Made by a program: the position numbers and the translations under genes. 32,851 nt of DNA from assembly GCF_000336875.1 (NCBI RefSeq), contig NZ_AOJK01000008.1:41137-73987 (forward strand), written 5' to 3'. This document shows, in pieces, positions 1 to 7,657 of this stretch; position 1 is the stretch's first letter, and the number at the start of each line of letters is the position of its first letter. This DNA comes from Halorubrum californiense DSM 19288 (GTDB lineage: Archaea > Halobacteriota > Halobacteria > Halobacteriales > Haloferacaceae). The notes beneath the pieces were generated by a model, which saw nothing but the letters and a program-made list of their open reading frames with translations, did not search any database and was not told where the DNA came from.

Positions 1-80
1 CGGCTTGCTGCGCGCCTCGCTCGGTCGCTCGCGTTGCTCGCTCCTTCGCTGCGGTGCTTGCTACGCCGTGCTTCGCCCTC

Positions 81-236
81 GCGGCTGCCCCTTTGAGCCC
101 CGCCCCACCCGCACCGCAACCTCACGCCTCCCCAGCCTCGCCACTCGCTCCCTCCGGTCGCTCGCGGCGTCCCTCGCGCGTGCTGTCTCGCGGCCTCCGC
201 TTCGCTCCGGCCGCTCGCAGGCACGCGCCACCGCAT
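81..236 (+). repeat. Dispersed GC-rich intergenic repeat, copy 1
   Basis: A stretch of about 156 bases closely resembles bases 24617-24774 in the same orientation. Shared blocks include GGCTGCCCCTTTGAG near the left end, CCTCCCCAGCCTCG in the middle, GCGTCCCTCGCGCGTGCTG, and CTCGCAGGCACGCGCCACC near the right end. The blocks between them differ in sequence and length, and the reading frame is not kept, so it is not a conserved protein. It is preceded (1-80) by a tract rich in CTCGCT/CGCTGCGG words, as is copy 2. Nothing else is visible in bases 1-358. It ends 122 bases before the M42 peptidase start. It could be a structured RNA, a decayed mobile repeat or a regulatory element; the sequence alone does not decide. 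Confidence 0.75.
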
Positions 237-358
237 CTGTAACTGATTCCCGTCGGCGTTCGCGGCTATTTGAACCTCTGGTCGATCGCGGTTCGGCGAA
301 GGCCGACGGTCGTGCCGGATCCTGCGGAACTTTGTCGCTGGCGCGGTCACTCCGCGGT

Positions 359-1417
359 ATGCCGCGCGATTTCGACTTCGACTTCGACCTGCTCCGAGAG
401 CTGACCGAAGCCCGCGGCGTCCCCGGCTACGAGGACGACGTCCGCGATATCGTCCGCCGCGAGTTCGCCGAGAGCGTCGACCGCGTCCGGAGCGACGCGA
501 TGGGCAACGTCGTCGGGACGATCGAGGGCGACTCCGACTACGCCGTCGCCGTCGCGGCCCACATGGACGAGATCGGGTTCATGGTCCGCCACGTCACCGA
601 CGAGGGGTTCGTCCAGGTCGACCCGCTCGGCGGCTTCGACGCGCGAGTGCTGCGCGCGCAGCGCGTCACCGTCCACGGCGACGAGGACCTGACGGGCGTC
701 ATCGGCTCCGTCCCGCCGCACACCCTCACGGACGAGCAGCAGGAGAAGGACGGCGAGGTGAAAGACGTGTTCATCGACCTCGGTCGCGACGCCGAGGCGG
801 TCGAAGAGCTGGTGAGCGTCGGCGACCTCGTCACCCTCGACCAGACCACGGCGCGGATGGGCGACCGCGTCACCGGGAAGGCGCTCGACGACCGGATCTG
901 CGTGTTCGCGATGCTGGAGGCGGCTCGCCGCATCGACGACCCCGACGTGACGATCCACTTCGCGGCGACGGTTCAGGAGGAGGTCGGCCTGCGGGGCGCG
1001 AAGGCGCTCGGCGTCGACGTCGACCCCGACCTCGCCGTCGCCCTCGACGTCACCGTGGCCAACGACGTGCCGCAGGTCGGTGACCCGGCCGACGCCGTCA
1101 CCGACCTCGGCGCGGGAACGGCGGTGAAGCTGAAGGACTCATCGGTGATCACCAGCCCGAAGGTCCACAGCCGGCTCACCGAGGTCGCCGAGGACGAGGG
1201 GATCGACCACCAGCACGAGGTGCTGCCCGCGGGCGGCACCGACACCGCCGGGTTCCAGAACACGGCGGGCGCGAAGCCCGTCGGAGCCATCTCGATTCCG
1301 ACGCGGTACCTCTACACCGTCACGGAGACCGCCGACGGCGGCGACGTCGAGGCGACGATCGATCTGCTGACCGCCTTCTTGGTGTCCGAGACGGGTGAGC
1401 ACGACTACACGCTGTAG
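359..1417 (+). CDS. M42 family metallopeptidase (endoglucanase/aminopeptidase family)
   Basis: The 352-residue product has the M42 (TET-type) aminopeptidase layout: the metal-binding segment AHMDEIGFMV near the N-terminus, GKALDDR in the middle, the catalytic pair in QEEVGLRGAK, and a C-terminal GGTDTAGF segment. Family members are cytosolic di-metal enzymes that form dodecamers and trim short peptides made by the proteasome. The start at 359 is chosen because the M42 similarity begins right after it, and the open frame further upstream only reads through the GC-rich repeat. One oddity is at about residue 319: the C-terminal segment reads RYLYTVTE where the family normally has a metal-binding His in an RYxH-type motif, so one ligand may be missing. 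The gene converges on the MFS gene with 27 bases between stops. The family call is strong; activity is uncertain. Confidence 0.9.
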   Translation: MPRDFDFDFDLLRELTEARGVPGYEDDVRDIVRREFAESVDRVRSDAMGNVVGTIEGDSDYAVAVAAHMDEIGFMVRHVTDEGFVQVDPLGGFDARVLRAQRVTVHGDEDLTGVIGSVPPHTLTDEQQEKDGEVKDVFIDLGRDAEAVEELVSVGDLVTLDQTTARMGDRVTGKALDDRICVFAMLEAARRIDDPDVTIHFAATVQEEVGLRGAKALGVDVDPDLAVALDVTVANDVPQVGDPADAVTDLGAGTAVKLKDSSVITSPKVHSRLTEVAEDEGIDHQHEVLPAGGTDTAGFQNTAGAKPVGAISIPTRYLYTVTETADGGDVEATIDLLTAFLVSETGEHDYTL

Positions 1418-1444
1418 TCGGGAGCGGACTTCCCCGCTGATCGA

Positions 1445-2767
1445 TCAGTCGTCGCCGGCCGGGACCGCTCCGGGGTCCCGACGCGCGCAGTGGGCCGCGC
1501 GCGCCTGCCACGCGAAGCCGGTGGTCGCGAACGCGATGAACGCGGCCGCCAGCAGGAACCCGGTCTCGGTGGTCGTCCAGTCCATCGTGGTCCCGACCAG
1601 CACGGGTCCGACGACCTGTCCGACCTTCCACGAGACGGAGCGCAGGCTCATCGCGCTCGCGACGGAGTCGTACGCCTCGCCCTCGCTGACGAACAGCGAC
1701 ATGCTCGCCGGCAGTCGGATCGAGTCGGCGATCCCGAGCAGCGAGTAGGCGGCGAACAGCGCGAAGAACGCCCCGCCGAGCGTCTGGGAGTCGCCGAGGT
1801 ACGAGACGGTGACCGGCGCGACGGTCCCGTCGAAGTACGCCGCGAGGGGGATGATCGCCGTCCCGATTCCGTACAGGAGCGCGCCGACCGCGACGAACAG
1901 GTAGGTGCGCTCGTAGCGGTCGGTGAGGTCGCCGACAAACCCCTGCGTCAGCGCCTTCGTCGCCTTCCCGCCCGCCATGATCCAGCCGATGGCGAACGCG
2001 GAGATGCCGAACGTCGTTCGCGCGTAGATTGGGAGGAAGATGATCACCGCCATCTTCCCGACGCTGAACGTGAACCGGAAGAACACCAAGGCGCGCAACA
2101 TTGGGAGGCCGAGCAGCGACCGGAACGTCTCGATCCCGCCCGCGTCCTCCGGGTCCTTCCGGCCGCCGGGGTTGTCGCGGAGGAACGCGAAGACGAGCGC
2201 GAACGCGGCGAGCGTGACGAGCGTCAAGACGAGGTACGTCTCGGTGAACCCGTAGGCGTACAGGAGGTAGCCGCCGACGAGGTCGCCCGCGAGCGACGAG
2301 ACGGAGGCGAACTGGTTGTACGAGCCGAGCCAGCGCCCCTGCTCGTCGTCCGGGCTGATCTCGCCGATCACCGTCGCGCCCGTGATCCAGAGGACGCTCG
2401 CGCCGAGCCCTTGGACCATCCGCACGAGGATGATGTGGACGGAGCTGTCGACCAGCGCGAAGCCGACGAAGACGGCGACGTTGATCAGGAAGCCGCCGAG
2501 CAGCCACCGCTTCGCGTTGCCGGTGTCGACCTTCCGTCCCAGCGGGAGGACGATGACCAACTGAACGATCGCGAAGGCGGTGCCGAAGAGTCCCTCGATA
2601 AACCCGGTGGTGCCGAAGAGGTCGGCGTACAGCGCGAGGGCGATGAGGATCGTCGAGTACGCCTGACTGCGGGCGAACGCGGTTCCCGCGAGCGCCGCGA
2701 ACTCCCGGTCTCCGAGCAGCCGTACCGAGTTGCCGAACTGCGCCACGGTCGACTCTGTTCGAGGCAA
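1445..2767 (-). CDS. Major facilitator superfamily (MFS) transporter
   Basis: The product (440 residues from this start) is very hydrophobic with about twelve membrane segments, and carries the MFS loop signature between helices 2 and 3 (PLGRKVDTGNAKRWL). A matching but weaker loop follows in the second half (GFVGDLTDRYERTYL). It would be an integral membrane secondary transporter; the substrate cannot be told, and drug or metabolite efflux is only a guess. The start is uncertain: the listed one is a TTG, and a GTG seven codons further in (2744-2746) is an alternative. The latter would place the start about 35 bases after a T-rich TATA-like box (minus strand, about 2777-2786), which favours it slightly. 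An 18-base tandem array lies just upstream, and tupA diverges from the same intergenic region. Confidence 0.88.
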   Translation of the reverse strand: MPRTESTVAQFGNSVRLLGDREFAALAGTAFARSQAYSTILIALALYADLFGTTGFIEGLFGTAFAIVQLVIVLPLGRKVDTGNAKRWLLGGFLINVAVFVGFALVDSSVHIILVRMVQGLGASVLWITGATVIGEISPDDEQGRWLGSYNQFASVSSLAGDLVGGYLLYAYGFTETYLVLTLVTLAAFALVFAFLRDNPGGRKDPEDAGGIETFRSLLGLPMLRALVFFRFTFSVGKMAVIIFLPIYARTTFGISAFAIGWIMAGGKATKALTQGFVGDLTDRYERTYLFVAVGALLYGIGTAIIPLAAYFDGTVAPVTVSYLGDSQTLGGAFFALFAAYSLLGIADSIRLPASMSLFVSEGEAYDSVASAMSLRSVSWKVGQVVGPVLVGTTMDWTTTETGFLLAAAFIAFATTGFAWQARAAHCARRDPGAVPAGDD

Positions 2768-2807
2768 TGACGGCCCGAGAAAAAAGCGCCGTCGATCCGG
2801 CGGTCCG

Positions 2808-2933
2808 GGTGGGGTTGTCGCGAAGGGTGGGGTCGTCGCTCAGGGTGGAGTCGTCGCTCAGGGCGGGGTCGTCGCTCAGGGTAGGGTCGTCACTCGGGGC
2901 GGGATCGTCGCTCGGCGCTGGGTCGTCGCTCCG
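2808..2933. repeat. Tandem array of seven 18-base units
   Basis: Seven units of 18 bases follow one another without gaps, with a consensus close to GGTGGGGTCGTCGCTCAG. The middle units differ from each other at one to three positions and the outer ones at more. Because 18 is a multiple of three, all frames can stay open: one minus-strand frame reads as repeats of DDPTLS. No start, ribosome site or recognisable protein is attached, so it is treated as non-coding. It sits between the MFS gene and tupA, 40-170 bases upstream of the MFS start. Confidence 0.85.
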
Positions 2934-2961
2934 GCCGAGGTCCGAGCCGCCCGAGGGCGCC

Positions 2962-2990
2962 CCATATAACCGATGTAAGTTACTATATGG
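2962..2990. promoter_or_regulatory. Inverted repeat upstream of tupA (possible operator)
   Basis: CCATATA (2962-2968) and TATATGG (2984-2990) form a perfect inverted repeat around a 15-base centre, in an AT-rich patch that contrasts with the surrounding GC. The right arm lies 33-39 bases before the tupA start and could overlap the TATA region. A regulator binding here could block transcription of the tungstate-binding protein gene. The general form, two AT-rich half sites upstream of an oxyanion uptake gene, recalls ModE-type sites, but identity with them is not shown. Confidence 0.45.
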
Positions 2991-3022
2991 TTCTAAGTGC
3001 CTGTATTCAGTCACCTACACGT

Positions 3023-3952
3023 ATGCGCCGTCGACAGTACCTGCGGGCGCTCGGGCTCGGCGGGGCCGCCTTGGTGGCCGGCTGTACGGGTCGAGCCGAA
3101 GAGACCGGCTCCCGCGCCCCCCGTCCCGGATCGCTGACGCTCGCCACCGCCACGACGGCGTACGACAGCGGACTGTTGCCCGTCCTCAACCGCGGATACG
3201 CCGAACGGTTCGGGACGGAGGTGGAAGCGGTCGTGCGCGGGACCGGCGCCTCGCTCCGTATCGCCCGGGACGGCGACTGCGACATCGTCCTCGTCCACGC
3301 CCGGCCGCTGGAAGACGAGTTCCTCAGGGAGGGCGAGGGGATCAACCGTCGCAGGCTGATGGTCAACGACTTCCTCGTCGTCGGCCCGCCGGACGACCCC
3401 GCGGGCGTCGCGGGAGACGACCCGACGTCGGCATTCCGGGCGATCGCGGAGGCGGAGGCGACGTTCCTGTCGCGGGGCGACCGGTCGGGAACGCACATCC
3501 GGGAACTCCGGATTTGGGACGAGGCGGGCATCGACCCCGGCGGCGACTGGTACCTCGAAACCGGGCAGGGGATGGGCGACACGCTCACCACGGCGCAGCA
3601 GTCGAACGCCTACACCCTCGTCGACCGCGGCACCTTCCTCGCCGTCGCCGCCGACGGCGGCCTCGCCCGCCACGTCGACGTCGGAATCGACGACCCGCCG
3701 CCGCTCCTCCGGAACGAGTACGCGGTCATCCCCGTCAACCCGGCTCGTCACGACGTGTCGTACGCGCGAGCCATGTCCTACGTCGGCTACCTCACCGGTC
3801 CCGGACAGTCCCTGATCGAGGAGTTCCGGGTCGACGGGGAGCGAGCGTTCCGCCCGATCGGGCGGTCGGCCGATCCCGAGTTCGAGCAGTACGTCCCGAG
3901 CGACTGGGACGGGTACGAGCCTAATCGTGCCGGAAGCAGCGCGACCCGGTGA
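3023..3952 (+). CDS. tupA: Tungstate/molybdate-type ABC transporter substrate-binding lipoprotein (TupA-like)
   Basis: The 309-residue product starts with a twin-arginine signal (MRRRQYLRALGLGGAALVAG) ending in the lipobox LVAGC, so it is probably exported folded and anchored as a lipoprotein at Cys21. The body matches the TupA type: LTLATATTAYDSGLLPVL after the signal, then DIVLVHA, INRRRLMVNDFLVVGP and SRGDRSGTH. TupA proteins bind tungstate (or molybdate) and deliver it to the TupBC permease and ATPase, feeding tungsten enzymes. The start at 3023 is chosen because the twin-arginine motif begins there. No permease or ATPase gene is adjacent, so it is an orphan in this window. Its last 32 bases overlap the 3' end of the convergent purine gene. 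The inverted repeat upstream may control it. Confidence 0.87.
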   Translation: MRRRQYLRALGLGGAALVAGCTGRAEETGSRAPRPGSLTLATATTAYDSGLLPVLNRGYAERFGTEVEAVVRGTGASLRIARDGDCDIVLVHARPLEDEFLREGEGINRRRLMVNDFLVVGPPDDPAGVAGDDPTSAFRAIAEAEATFLSRGDRSGTHIRELRIWDEAGIDPGGDWYLETGQGMGDTLTTAQQSNAYTLVDRGTFLAVAADGGLARHVDVGIDDPPPLLRNEYAVIPVNPARHDVSYARAMSYVGYLTGPGQSLIEEFRVDGERAFRPIGRSADPEFEQYVPSDWDGYEPNRAGSSATR

Positions 3953-5525
3953 ACGCCATCGCCATGTCGCGCTCGTCGGCCGCGGCGATCACGTCCTCGT
4001 CGTTGACGGAGCCGCCGGGCTGGATCACTGCCTCGATACCCGCGTCGGCCGCCTCCTCGACCGCGTCCGGGAACGGGAAGAAGGCGTCCGAGGCCATCAC
4101 GGCGCCATCGGCGGACTTCCCCTCCGCGTCCTTCTCGGCTTTCATCGCCGCGAGCGTCACGGCGTCGACCCGCGACACCTGTCCCATGCCGACGCCGACC
4201 GTCTCGGTGCCGGTCGCGAAGAGGATGCCGTTCGACTTGACGTGTTTCAGCGTCTTCCACGCGAACAGCATCGTCTCGATCTGCTCGTCGGTCGGCTCGC
4301 GCTCGGTGACGACCTCCAAGTCGTCGGCGGTCGGCGACTGTCGGTCGCGCTCCTGGACGAGGCGGCCGCCGACGATGGGCTTCTCGGTGAACCGCTCGGA
4401 GAAGCGGTCGTCGCCCGCGCCGAGCGGGCCCACGTCGAGCACGCGGAGGTTCTTCTTCTCCGTGAGCACGTCGAGCGCGCTCTCGGTGTAGCCGGGCGCG
4501 ACGACGACCTCCTTGAACGAGTCGGCGACCGCCGTGGCGGTGTCGGCGTCGCACTCGCGGTTCAGCGCGACGATGCCGCCGAACGCCGACTTCGCGTCCG
4601 TTCGCAGCGCGCGGTCGTACGCGTCCGCGAGGTCGGAGCCGACCGCGCAGCCCGCGGGGTTCGTGTGTTTGATCACCGCGGCCGCGGGCTCGTCGAACTC
4701 CTTGACGAGGTCGAGCGCGGCGTCGGCGTCGTTGTAGTTGTTGTACCCCATCCCCTTCGCGCCGGGGTTCAGTTGGGCGGCGTCGACGACGCTCGCCTCC
4801 TCGCAGCCGTCGTCGACGTACAGGGCGGCGTCCTGATGCGGGTTCTCGCCGTATCGCAGCGTGGCGGTGCGCTCCTCGGAGACGAAGCGTCGCTCCGGGA
4901 AGTCGCCGCCCACGTCGCCCTCGACCGCGACGCGCTCCGGGTTCCCCTCGTCGTCCCGCTCGACGCTCACGCGGTCCTCGGCGAACCAGCGGACCGCCCG
5001 CGGGTACGCGGTGAACTCTGCCTCGCGGAGGACGCGCGCAGTCAGCGAGTCGGCGTCGTCGTCCTCGTACACCGGGATCGGCTCCTGGGTGACGACCGGG
5101 CCGGCGTCGACCTCCTCGGTGACGACGTGGACCGTACAGCCGGTCGTCCGGACGCCCGCGTCCAGCACCTGCTCGTGGGCGTCGGTGCCGGGGAACGACG
5201 GGAGCAGCGAGGGGTGGACGTTCAGCGTCGTCGGGACGGCGTCGAGGAACTCGTCGGTCAGCACGCGCATGTAGCCGTCGAGGCAGACGAGGTCGACGTC
5301 GTAGTCGGAGAGGCGCTCGACGATCCGGCGCTCGTGCGACTCGCGCGACTCGCCCTCGTCGCGCTCGACGACCTCGGTCGGGATCCGGCGCTCGGTCGCG
5401 GCCCCCAACACGGGCGCCTGCTCGCGGTTCGTCAGGACGACCGACAGCTCCGCCCCGCCGGGCGCGGCGTCGGCGATGTGTCTGAGGTTCCGTCCCCGGT
5501 TGCTCGCGAGTCCCGCGATCTTCAT
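3921..5525 (-). CDS. purH: PurN-PurH fusion: GAR formyltransferase plus AICAR formyltransferase
   Basis: This 534-residue protein has two purine-pathway domains. Residues 1 to about 190 are a PurN-type glycinamide ribonucleotide formyltransferase, starting with the ribonucleotide-binding MKIAGLASNRGRNLR and including LNVHPSLLPSFPGTDAHEQ, whose Asn and His belong to the formyl-transfer site. Residues from about 210 to the end are the AICAR formyltransferase part of PurH, with LRYGENPHQ, VIKHTNPAG, SDAFFPFPD and VIQPGGS. The MGS-like IMP cyclohydrolase domain that is N-terminal in bacterial PurH is absent, so the name bifunctional PurH/IMP cyclohydrolase would be wrong here. Such fusions are known in haloarchaea, where a separate PurO usually closes the ring. 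The start is supported by a TATA-like box (minus strand, 5547-5554) about 26 bases upstream. The gene diverges from purB. Confidence 0.93.
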   Translation of the reverse strand: MKIAGLASNRGRNLRHIADAAPGGAELSVVLTNREQAPVLGAATERRIPTEVVERDEGESRESHERRIVERLSDYDVDLVCLDGYMRVLTDEFLDAVPTTLNVHPSLLPSFPGTDAHEQVLDAGVRTTGCTVHVVTEEVDAGPVVTQEPIPVYEDDDADSLTARVLREAEFTAYPRAVRWFAEDRVSVERDDEGNPERVAVEGDVGGDFPERRFVSEERTATLRYGENPHQDAALYVDDGCEEASVVDAAQLNPGAKGMGYNNYNDADAALDLVKEFDEPAAAVIKHTNPAGCAVGSDLADAYDRALRTDAKSAFGGIVALNRECDADTATAVADSFKEVVVAPGYTESALDVLTEKKNLRVLDVGPLGAGDDRFSERFTEKPIVGGRLVQERDRQSPTADDLEVVTEREPTDEQIETMLFAWKTLKHVKSNGILFATGTETVGVGMGQVSRVDAVTLAAMKAEKDAEGKSADGAVMASDAFFPFPDAVEEAADAGIEAVIQPGGSVNDEDVIAAADERDMAMAFTGSRCFRHD

Positions 5526-5546
5526 ACCCGACGGTCCGACCGATCG

Positions 5547-5554
5547 GGTATATC
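5547..5554 (-). promoter_or_regulatory. TATA-like box of the purN-purH gene
   Basis: GATATACC on the minus strand is centred about 26 bases before the ATG at 5525, the spacing expected for a leaderless haloarchaeal transcript. The 167-base region shared with purB also holds the short palindrome GTGTACAC near 5577. Confidence 0.5.
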
Positions 5555-5692
5555 GATTGCGGTCCGCGTCGCGTTTGTGTACACGATCGGGGATCGGAAA
5601 GCGGTTTTTGGGCGATTCGAGGCGTGTTCAGATCCACGTCCGTGCGTCACCCTATCGACACGCTTTTGCTGGCTCCGGGGGCAGTCGCGGAC

Positions 5693-7159
5693 ATGACCGA
5701 CGACTCCGAACCGACGGCGGACGACGCCATCGCCGGGCTGTCCCGGTCGGCCCCGCTCGCGGCCGTCTCACCGCTCGACGGCCGCTACGCCGGCCGGACG
5801 GCGCCGCTGTCCCCGTACGCCAGCGAGGCAGCGCTGATGCGCGCACGGACCCGCGTCGAGGTCGAGTACCTGCTCGCGTTGGGCGACCTCTCCGCGACGC
5901 CGATCGGCTTCGACGAGGCGAGCGAAGCGGCGCTCCGCCGGATCTACGAGGAGTTCGACGCCGAGGACGCGCGCCTGATCAAGGAGCTCGAGACCGAGGG
6001 CGCCGCGGGGTACGACGCCACCAACCACGACGTGAAGGCCGTCGAGTACTTCCTCCGCGTCCGACTGGCGGAGCTGGTCGAAACTGCCGACTCGCCGCTC
6101 GCCGACGCCGAGTCGCTGTACCCGTGGATCCACTTCGGACTCACCAGCGAGGACGTGAACAACCTCGCGCAGCGGCTCCTCGTCAAACCCGCGGTGAGCG
6201 CGGTGATCGTCCCCGCGGTCCGCGAGGTGCGCGACGCGCTGGTCGACTTGGCCCACGAGTACCGCGACACGCCGATGTTGGCCCGAACGCACGGCCAGCC
6301 CGCGACGCCGACCACGTTCGGCAAGGAGATGGCGGTGTACGCCGCGCGCCTCGGCCGGGCGCTGGGTCGGGTCGTGGTCGCGAACGAGGACCTCTCCGGG
6401 AAGCTCGCGGGGGCCTCGGGCACCTACGCGGCCCACCGGGCCGCCTACCCCGACGTCGACTGGCGGTCGTTCTCCGAAGCGTTCGTGCGCGACCTCGACT
6501 TGGAACACACCGCGCTCGCGACGCAGGTGAACCCCTGCGACGACCTCGCGGCGCTGTTCGACGCACTGCGGGGCGTCAACAACGTCCTCCTCGATCTGGA
6601 CCTCGACGCGTGGCTGTACGTCTCCGACCGCTACCTCGGGCAGGAGGCCGTCGAGGGCGAGACGGGGTCGTCGACGATGCCACACAAAGTGAACCCGATC
6701 GACTTCGAGAACAGCGAGGGGAACCTCTCGAAGGCGAACAGCGACCTGACGTTCCTCGCCGACTACGTGACGACCTCCCGGCTCCAGCGCGACCTCTCGG
6801 ACTCGACGGTCAAGCGCAACGTCGGCGCCGCGCTGGCGCACTGCCTCATCGGCTACTCGAAGGCCGCGGACGGCCTCGGCAAGGTCGTCCCGAACGAGGC
6901 GGTCATGCGCGAGGAACTGGACGCGACCCCGGAAGTGATCGGCGAGGCGGTCCAGACGGTCCTGCGCCGCGAGGGCGACACCGAGGCCTACGAGCGCGTG
7001 AAGGCGCTCTCTCGCGGCCGGTCGGTGACGCTCGACGACTTCCGCGAGCTGTTCGACGACCTCGACGTCGACGAGGCGGTCCGCGCGGAGCTGAAGGCGC
7101 TGACCCCCGCCGGCTACACGGGCTTCGCGGACGAACTCGTTGACGATATCGACGAGTAA
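5693..7159 (+). CDS. purB: Adenylosuccinate lyase
   Basis: The 488-residue product is an adenylosuccinate lyase of the fumarase/aspartase superfamily. It removes fumarate from SAICAR to give AICAR, and from adenylosuccinate to give AMP, in the cytoplasm, as a homotetramer. Visible signatures are LSPLDGRYAG-type residues near the N-terminus (AVSPLDGRYAGRT), TSEDVNN, ARTHGQPATPTTFGKE at about residue 200, and the mobile catalytic loop SSTMPHKVNPIDFEN at about residue 325. The long form of that loop is typical of the E. coli-like subgroup. ATG 5693 is preferred because the upstream in-frame codons show no family similarity. The divergent neighbour uses the AICAR made here, so the pair covers adjacent pathway steps. 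Confidence 0.95.
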   Translation: MTDDSEPTADDAIAGLSRSAPLAAVSPLDGRYAGRTAPLSPYASEAALMRARTRVEVEYLLALGDLSATPIGFDEASEAALRRIYEEFDAEDARLIKELETEGAAGYDATNHDVKAVEYFLRVRLAELVETADSPLADAESLYPWIHFGLTSEDVNNLAQRLLVKPAVSAVIVPAVREVRDALVDLAHEYRDTPMLARTHGQPATPTTFGKEMAVYAARLGRALGRVVVANEDLSGKLAGASGTYAAHRAAYPDVDWRSFSEAFVRDLDLEHTALATQVNPCDDLAALFDALRGVNNVLLDLDLDAWLYVSDRYLGQEAVEGETGSSTMPHKVNPIDFENSEGNLSKANSDLTFLADYVTTSRLQRDLSDSTVKRNVGAALAHCLIGYSKAADGLGKVVPNEAVMREELDATPEVIGEAVQTVLRREGDTEAYERVKALSRGRSVTLDDFRELFDDLDVDEAVRAELKALTPAGYTGFADELVDDIDE

Positions 7160-7251
7160 CGCTCGCCCGAACGGAGGCCGGGCCGACGGCGGACCGCGCT
7201 CGAACCGAGCCGCCACAAGAGGTTTGTCGCTCGGCGCGGAAGCGAGGGACG

Positions 7252-7575
7252 ATGCCCTCCGAAACCGACGACACGAAGTACTCCGTCTTCGACGACGAGG
7301 AAGCGGCCGAAACCGAGACCAGCGACCGCGGCGATCCCGACGCCCGGGCCGACGACAGACCACAATCCCTCGGCGGCGACGGCGACGACGGCTGCCCGAA
7401 GTGCGGCGGCACCGAAGCGGAGACCGACGAGATAGCCACCAGCGGGACCGGTCTGACGAAGCTGTTCGACGTCCAGAACCGGAAGTTCCTCGTCGTCTCC
7501 TGCGCGGAGTGCGGCTACTCAGAGCTGTACAAGGGCCAGTCGTCCGGGAACGCGATCGACTTCTTCCTCGGCTAA
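7252..7575 (+). CDS. Small zinc-ribbon protein (COG3478-like)
   Basis: The 107-residue product has an acidic, probably disordered first 40 residues, then a zinc ribbon built from Cys48-x2-Cys51 and Cys84-x2-Cys87. Around it are TSGTGLTKLFDVQNRKF and GYSELYKG, and the end GNAIDFFLG. This pattern fits the small predicted nucleic-acid-binding zinc-ribbon family COG3478 (YpzJ-like), whose members are normally about 70 residues; the acidic extension is the haloarchaeal addition. No experimental role is known to me. It stands 92 bases after purB on the same strand and 82 before the next gene, so it is probably its own unit. Confidence 0.8.
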   Translation: MPSETDDTKYSVFDDEEAAETETSDRGDPDARADDRPQSLGGDGDDGCPKCGGTEAETDEIATSGTGLTKLFDVQNRKFLVVSCAECGYSELYKGQSSGNAIDFFLG

Positions 7576-7628
7576 GTCCAGCGGGCCGGGCGGCGGCCGC
7601 CCAGCACCGCCGCCGGGAGGGCGAGCGA

Positions 7629-7636
7629 TTTTTATC
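7629..7636 (+). promoter_or_regulatory. TATA-like box of the sensor-domain membrane protein gene
   Basis: TTTTTATC is centred about 26 bases before the ATG at 7658, fitting a leaderless transcript. Confidence 0.5.
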
Positions 7637-7657
7637 GGATGGCGAACCAGTCGCGGT

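Noticed and set aside
54-242. Short frame inside repeat copy 1, with a similar one at 24593-24796 in copy 2
   Set aside because: They look alike in places but are shifted against each other by insertions of non-multiple-of-three length, so the DNA rather than the protein is conserved.
5-358. Open frame extending the M42 peptidase by 118 residues upstream
   Set aside because: It reads through the GC-rich dispersed repeat with low-complexity Arg/Ser/Ala sequence; family similarity starts at 359.
3921-5525. Bifunctional PurH with IMP cyclohydrolase
   Set aside because: The N-terminal domain has PurN motifs (SNRGRNLR, NVHPSLLPSFPG), not MGS-like ones.
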